Shown: in pieces, positions 59,871-64,000 of the stretch
Numbering within the stretch: the first letter of the stretch is position 1
Layout: every line of letters starts with the position of its first letter
Assembly (NCBI GenBank): GCA_035504215.1
Contig: DATJSI010000036.1
Coordinates: 62,001 to 126,000, forward strand
DNA: 64,000 bases
Direction of reading: 5' to 3'
From: Mycobacteriales bacterium
GTDB lineage: Bacteria > Actinomycetota > Actinomycetes > JAFAQI01
The notes under the pieces: generated by a model
Databases searched by the model: none
What the model was told of the DNA's origin: nothing
Seen by the model: only the letters and a program-made list of their open reading frames with translations
Translations under genes and position numbers: made by a program

Positions 59871-60526
59871 GCCCCGCAAGACCCAAGGCAGACCCGGCCA
59901 AACCTCAGGCGGACGCGGCCGACCCGAAGGCAGGCGAGAACGTCGCGAGGCGGGACGTTCGCAACGTGTCGGACCCGCGAGCGATGCGCGCCCTCGCCCA
60001 CCCGATGCGAATTGCGTTGCTCGAGGCGCTGTCCAGGGAGGGTCCGCTCACGGCCACTCGCGCGGCCGAGATCCTGAACGACTCGCCCGGCAACATGTCC
60101 TGGCACCTGCAGACCCTCGCGAAGTACGGCTTCGTCGAAGAGGCCGGCGGGGGCCGCGGCCGCAGCCGGCCGTGGCAGGCCGTCAACGTCACCTACAACT
60201 TCGAGACGGCGATGGCCGAGGGTGACGTGGCGACCGCCGGCGAGGCCTTGGAGGCGACCATCCACGAGGCCAACAACCAGCGGTTGCGGGAGTGGTGGGC
60301 ACAGCGCCGGTCGTTCCCCGTCAAGTGGCGCCGGGCGGCGTACTCGTCGAACTCGATCACCTATCTGACCGCGAAAGAGCTCGAGCAGCTCGGCGAAGCC
60401 TTCGCCGGCCTGCTGATCCAGTACAGCGACCGGCACGACAAGTCCAAGCGGCCGGCGGGTGCGCTCCCTGTCCATCTCGTGACCTACGGGCACCCGCTGC
60501 CCACCATCTCGCCGCGGGTCGAGTAA
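59867..60526 (+). CDS. ArsR/HTH_20-type transcriptional regulator
   Basis: 219 residues from ATG 59867, coupled to the preceding small gene. After a 30-residue Lys/Ala-rich tail comes the winged helix (MRALAHPMRIALLEALSREG, LTATRAAEILNDSPGNMSWH, LQTLAKYGFVEEAGG). The remaining ~120 residues are helical (ATIHEANNQRLREWWAQRRS) with a C-terminal LTAKELEQLGEAFAGLLIQY, resembling repressors that control MFS exporters. No metal-binding cysteines, so not a metal sensor. The TTGTGACAA repeats are its likely operator. Confidence 0.9.
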   Translation: MSPARPKADPAKPQADAADPKAGENVARRDVRNVSDPRAMRALAHPMRIALLEALSREGPLTATRAAEILNDSPGNMSWHLQTLAKYGFVEEAGGGRGRSRPWQAVNVTYNFETAMAEGDVATAGEALEATIHEANNQRLREWWAQRRSFPVKWRRAAYSSNSITYLTAKELEQLGEAFAGLLIQYSDRHDKSKRPAGALPVHLVTYGHPLPTISPRVE

Positions 60527-60574
60527 CTGCGTTGAGCAACCGCGCTGAATAACCGCGCTGATTGACGCGGTGCG

Positions 60575-60919
60575 TCAGCCCTCAGCCGCTGCGGAGCGAG
60601 TGCCGTACGCCGGGCCGAACACGACCAGCAGCGCAAGGTCCTCGAGGATGTCGACGAAGCGGTGCTCTTCGCCGGCCGGCACGAAGATCACCGAGCCGGT
60701 GCTCACCTCGGCCGATCCGCTGGGCGTCACGATCCGGGCTCGGCCACCGGTCACGACGTAGATCTCGTCCTCCGTGTGGGGGTCCTGGTCGTCCACGCCA
60801 CCGGTCGGCAGGCAGTAGGTGCCGACCGACAGGGCAGGCACCTCGAACTGCTCACGCCAATCCGTGTTCTCGCCCGCTGCCGGCGCCGACCACTGCCCTG
60901 CACCCTCGATGATCTGCAC
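60575..60919 (-). CDS. Cupin-domain protein
   Basis: 114 residues from GTG 60919 (AGGA about 7 bases upstream). The single cupin barrel has DPHTEDEIYVVTGGRARIVT as motif 1, where only one His of the usual HxH is kept, and GSVIFVPAGEEHRFVDILED as motif 2 with the conserved His. It probably binds a metal and a small molecule; reaction unknown. It ends convergent with the regulator at 60526. Confidence 0.9.
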   Translation of the reverse strand: MQIIEGAGQWSAPAAGENTDWREQFEVPALSVGTYCLPTGGVDDQDPHTEDEIYVVTGGRARIVTPSGSAEVSTGSVIFVPAGEEHRFVDILEDLALLVVFGPAYGTRSAAAEG

Positions 60920-61000
60920 GAGCGAATCCTAGGCGGCACGCGTGCTCGGGCACCGAAATTGACTCGCGAGGCAGTCACCGGCGACGGATAGGGTCGATCC

Positions 61001-63103
61001 ATGGATCGAGCATGGTCGGGAATGTTGGTCGGGCGCCGCACCAAGTTCGCCGTTCTCATCTTCTGGTTGATCGTCGTTGCCCTCACCGGGCCGCTCGCGA
61101 AGAACCTCACCAACGCCGAGCACAACGACTCGACCGCGTGGTTGCCGGGCAGTGCTGAGTCGACGCAGCTGCTGAAGGAGCTGGGGCCGTTCCAGTCGCC
61201 GAATACGTTCCCCGCGGTCGTCGTCTACGTTCGGCCGACCGGTCTCACTGCGACCGACAAGTCGGCGATCGCGTCGGACGCACAGCACTTCGCGACGGTC
61301 GGGCCGATCGATGGCCGGATCACCGGCCCGGTCTACTCATCCGACGGCAAGGCAGCCGAGATCACCGTGCCGTTCAACCTCGGCAACAACGGCTGGAACA
61401 AGGCCGCGAAGATCGTCGACTCGATGCGTACGACGGCAAAACAGGCGGCGCCCGGTCTCGAGACCCACGTGACCGGTCAAGCCGGATATGCGGCCGACTC
61501 GTCGAACGCCTTCAAGGGCATCGACGGCACCTTGTTGCTCGCGGCAGGCGCCGTGGTGATCGTGATCCTCCTGCTCACCTACCGCAGCCCGTTCCTCTGG
61601 CTGCTGCCTGTCATCTCCGCGATCGTGGCCCTGTTCACGGCGGAGGGTGTGATCTACCTGCTCGCCAAGCACGCAGGCCTCACGGTGAACGCGCAGAGCG
61701 CGGGCATTCTCACTGTGCTCGTCTTCGGCGCAGGGACGGACTGTGCCCTGCTGCTGGTGGCGAGATACCGCGAGGAGCTACGCCGGCACACCGACCGGCA
61801 CGAGGCGATGGCGATCGCTCTGCACCGCGCCGGTCCGGCGGTCTTCGCCAGCGCCGGCACGGTCGTGCTCGGGATGCTCTGCCTGCTGGTCGCCGAGACC
61901 AACTCGACGCGTGGGCTCGGATCGGTCGCCGCGATCGGCATCGTCATCGCGCTCGCATCGATGAGCACGTTGCTACCGGCCCTGCTCGTGATCTGCGGGC
62001 GTTGGGTGTTCTGGCCGGCCAAGCCGACGGTCGGATCCGCCGAGCCGACCGCGACCGGCGTGTGGGCGCGGACCGGAACGCGAATTGCGCGGCACCCGCG
62101 CCGGGTGTGGGTCACCACCGCGCTCGTTCTCGGTGTGTTCGCTATCGGCGTGATCGACCTGAACGCGAACGGCCTGAGCAACGCCGGCTCCTACCGCGGG
62201 CATCCGGACTCCGTCATCGGCGAGCAGCAGCTGTCCCTGCACTTCCCGGCGGGCGAGGGCAGTCCGGTGCAGGTGATCGCGCCAGCGGCAGAGGCCGCGA
62301 GCGCGCATTCCGCGCTGGCCGGCTCGAGCGGTGTCACCGGGGTGACGTCGCCGGTGGTTCGGGACAACGAGGCCTACATCCAGGGCACGCTCACGGCCGC
62401 GCCGGACAGCCAGACGGCGTACGACGCGGTTGATCGCATCCGTGCCTCGGTGCATGCGGCCGCACCGGGAGCGAAGGTCGGCGGCGACTCCGCGGTCAAC
62501 CTCGACATCGCGCGCGCCGCACGGCACGACCGCGAGATCATCATCCCGCTGATCCTGGTCGTCGTACTGATCGTGCTGGCGTTGTTGCTGCGCTGTCTGC
62601 TCGCGCCGGTCATCCTGATCGCGACCGTCGTGCTGTCGTTCTCGGCCGCGATCGGGCTGTCGGGCGTCTTCTTCAAGCACGTCTTCCACTACGAAGGCGC
62701 CGACACTGCGTTCCCGCTGTTCGTGTTCGTGTTCCTCGTCGCCCTCGGCATCGACTACAACATCTTCTTGATGACGCGGGTGCGCGAGGAGGCGCACAAA
62801 CACGGGACCCGGATCGGTGCGCTCACCGGCCTGGCGGCAACCGGCGGGGTCATCACCAGTGCCGGGCTGGTGCTGGCAGGGACGTTCGCGGCGCTCGGAA
62901 CCCTTCCGGTCACGGCGTTCTCCGAGATCGGGTTCGCGGTCGCGCTCGGCGTCCTGCTCGACACCCTGGTCGTCCGTTCCGTGCTGGTCACGGCACTCAA
63001 CCTCGACATCGGCCGCTACATCTGGTGGCCGAGCAAGCTCATGCAGCACTACGACGTCGACGAGCCGGCCGGGCTCGACCCGGAGTCGGTCGAGGCGGGT
63101 TAG
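61001..63103 (+). CDS. MMPL-family RND transporter
   Basis: 700 residues from ATG 61001. Two repeats of the RND layout: one helix (FAVLIFWLIVVALTGPLA), a periplasm-like external domain (residues 40-180), then a six-helix bundle; then helix near 375-395, external domain (400-510) and another bundle. The MMPL signature segments are VLVFGAGTDCALLLVARYRE near 247 and FLVALGIDYNIFLMTRVREE near 583, with the proton-relay acidic residues. Such proteins export lipids or drugs using the proton gradient. The mycobacterial long C-terminal tail is absent. No lipid-synthesis neighbours. Confidence 0.94.
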   Translation: MDRAWSGMLVGRRTKFAVLIFWLIVVALTGPLAKNLTNAEHNDSTAWLPGSAESTQLLKELGPFQSPNTFPAVVVYVRPTGLTATDKSAIASDAQHFATVGPIDGRITGPVYSSDGKAAEITVPFNLGNNGWNKAAKIVDSMRTTAKQAAPGLETHVTGQAGYAADSSNAFKGIDGTLLLAAGAVVIVILLLTYRSPFLWLLPVISAIVALFTAEGVIYLLAKHAGLTVNAQSAGILTVLVFGAGTDCALLLVARYREELRRHTDRHEAMAIALHRAGPAVFASAGTVVLGMLCLLVAETNSTRGLGSVAAIGIVIALASMSTLLPALLVICGRWVFWPAKPTVGSAEPTATGVWARTGTRIARHPRRVWVTTALVLGVFAIGVIDLNANGLSNAGSYRGHPDSVIGEQQLSLHFPAGEGSPVQVIAPAAEAASAHSALAGSSGVTGVTSPVVRDNEAYIQGTLTAAPDSQTAYDAVDRIRASVHAAAPGAKVGGDSAVNLDIARAARHDREIIIPLILVVVLIVLALLLRCLLAPVILIATVVLSFSAAIGLSGVFFKHVFHYEGADTAFPLFVFVFLVALGIDYNIFLMTRVREEAHKHGTRIGALTGLAATGGVITSAGLVLAGTFAALGTLPVTAFSEIGFAVALGVLLDTLVVRSVLVTALNLDIGRYIWWPSKLMQHYDVDEPAGLDPESVEAG

Positions 63104-64000
63104 CCGACCCGCAGGCGTTCCGCGTGGCGCTCGCCCACGGCGCAGCGGCTCGCGATGGCGTCCTCGATCTCGGGCGCGGACACCGGCCGGCCGAGCAGGT
63201 AGCCCTGCCCGACCGTGCAACCGAGGCGCCGCAGCAGGTCGAGCTGGGCCGGCGTCTCGATCCCCTCGGGGATCACCTGCAGCTCCAGCGTGTGGCCAAG
63301 GGTCACGATGCCGTCCAGGATCGCCGTGCTCTGAGCGTCTCCGGGAGTCCCGGCGACGAACGTCCGGTCGACCTTCAGGATGTCGACCGGGAGCCGGCGC
63401 AGGTAGCCCAGGCTCGAGTAGCCGGTGCCGAAGTCGTCGATGGCGACCCGCACGCCGAGTTTCCGCAGCTCGGCGAGGTTCTCCGCCGCGGTGCCGCTCG
63501 GGTTGACCAGAACCGACTCGGTGACCTCGATCACGAGTGCGGCGGGCGGCAATCCGGTCTTGCGCAGCATCGCCTCGAACGCGGTCGCGAAGCCGGGTAG
63601 CTCGACTTGTCGCGCCGAGACGTTCACCGATAGGCAGAGCTGGTGCTGTCCGTAGCGGGTCTGCCAGTACCTCACCTGGCGAGCTGCCCGCACCAGCACC
63701 GTCTCGCCGATGTCGCTGATCGCACCGGTCGACTCGGCAATCGGGATGAACTTGGCCGGCGGCAGCAGGCCGCGGGTGGGGTGCTGCCATCGCACGAGTG
63801 CCTCGACCCCGATGATCGCGCGGGTCCGCAGGTCGACCAGCGGCTGGTAGTCGACGACCAGCTGGTCCTGCCGCGCCGCGTTGAGGATCTCGTTGCTGAG
63901 CCTGGAGCACTCGTCGGCAGCGTGCTCGAGGTCCTCGTCGTACACCTCGACCCGGTTCTTTCCCTTGCCCTTCGCGCTGTACATCGCGAGGTCGGCCTTG
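63100..64000 (-). CDS. GGDEF-EAL protein, C-terminal part (runs off window)
   Basis: The frame is open from the right edge to TAA at 63100, with 300 residues visible. The first visible residues KADLAMYSAKGKGKNRVEVY are the end of a GGDEF domain. The rest is an EAL phosphodiesterase: IIGVEALVRWQHPTRGLLPP (EAL), LSVNVSARQ, VIEVTESVLV, VAIDDFGTGYSSLGYLRRLP (DDFGTGYSS) and VIPEGIETPAQLDLLRRLGC. Catalytic residues appear complete, so it should hydrolyse cyclic di-GMP. Its last codon overlaps the convergent MMPL stop by 4 bases. Confidence 0.95.
   Translation of the reverse strand, partial: KADLAMYSAKGKGKNRVEVYDEDLEHAADECSRLSNEILNAARQDQLVVDYQPLVDLRTRAIIGVEALVRWQHPTRGLLPPAKFIPIAESTGAISDIGETVLVRAARQVRYWQTRYGQHQLCLSVNVSARQVELPGFATAFEAMLRKTGLPPAALVIEVTESVLVNPSGTAAENLAELRKLGVRVAIDDFGTGYSSLGYLRRLPVDILKVDRTFVAGTPGDAQSTAILDGIVTLGHTLELQVIPEGIETPAQLDLLRRLGCTVGQGYLLGRPVSAPEIEDAIASRCAVGERHAERLRVG

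Overview
The window is GC-rich chromosomal DNA of a free-living, Gram-positive-type actinobacterium, probably a soil or environmental lineage. The evidence is the DinB/DUF664 protein, DUF2277 and DUF2510 proteins, frequent GTG starts, ATGA/GTGA/TAGTG gene overlaps, Sec signal peptides, a lipoprotein-type zinc receptor, an MMPL exporter and an absence of outer-membrane genes. The species cannot be named from sequence alone. Four tRNA genes are present (Phe-GAA, Asp-GTC, Glu-TTC, Lys-TTT). No rRNA, CRISPR array, transposase, integrase or phage gene was seen.

Layout. 0-17.3 kb: secreted beta-helix and beta-propeller proteins, a truncated beta-helix gene, a DinB protein, a PadR regulator divergent from a MacB-like ABC exporter, two glycosidase-like exported or membrane-anchored proteins, an oxidoreductase/MarR pair sharing a palindromic operator, and a tandem duplication of NHL-propeller genes. 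17.4-25.5 kb: an island with visibly less GC-biased codons that looks like defence or DNA processing: a small domain protein, a decayed EVE/PUA-like gene, an HNH nuclease, a 1024-residue PLD-SF2 helicase-DUF3427 protein, a DUF2510 membrane protein and two NERD-domain proteins. 25.6-45.3 kb: housekeeping and stress genes (DIP1984, hemerythrin, GlxA/AraC and FadR regulators, ferredoxin, GT39 glycosyltransferase, methyltransferase, VOC, enoyl-CoA hydratase) mixed with more secreted propeller proteins, one of them apparently frameshifted. 46-50.5 kb: beside tRNA-Lys, a zinc-uptake operon (lipoprotein receptor, ATPase, two permeases) followed by a Zur-type Fur regulator. 50.6-56.8 kb: zinc alcohol dehydrogenase, small conserved proteins, an M48 protease, a secreted Fn3 protein and a GNAT-like protein. 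56.9-59.6 kb: an exopolysaccharide cluster (small membrane protein, GT2 synthase, GH26-like glycanase). 59.6-64 kb: a small protein and ArsR-like repressor operon behind an operator-like repeat promoter, a cupin, an MMPL transporter and the 3' part of a GGDEF-EAL gene.

Two themes stand out. First, at least ten secreted repeat proteins (beta-helix, NHL, FG-GAP, WD-like propellers, TIG and Fn3 modules) lie in 64 kb, several of them paralogous, one truncated and one frameshifted; this suggests a fast-evolving surface or extracellular repertoire. Second, many junctions between converging genes carry strong palindromes. Two recurrent families occur at separate loci: a 31-bp-period array led by an inverted unit, and a 26-27-bp perfect hairpin, one copy of which sits inside the predicted start of a coding region. 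These behave like REP/terminator elements and are the best candidates for undescribed structure. The HNH/helicase locus is the best candidate for an uncharacterised defence system.
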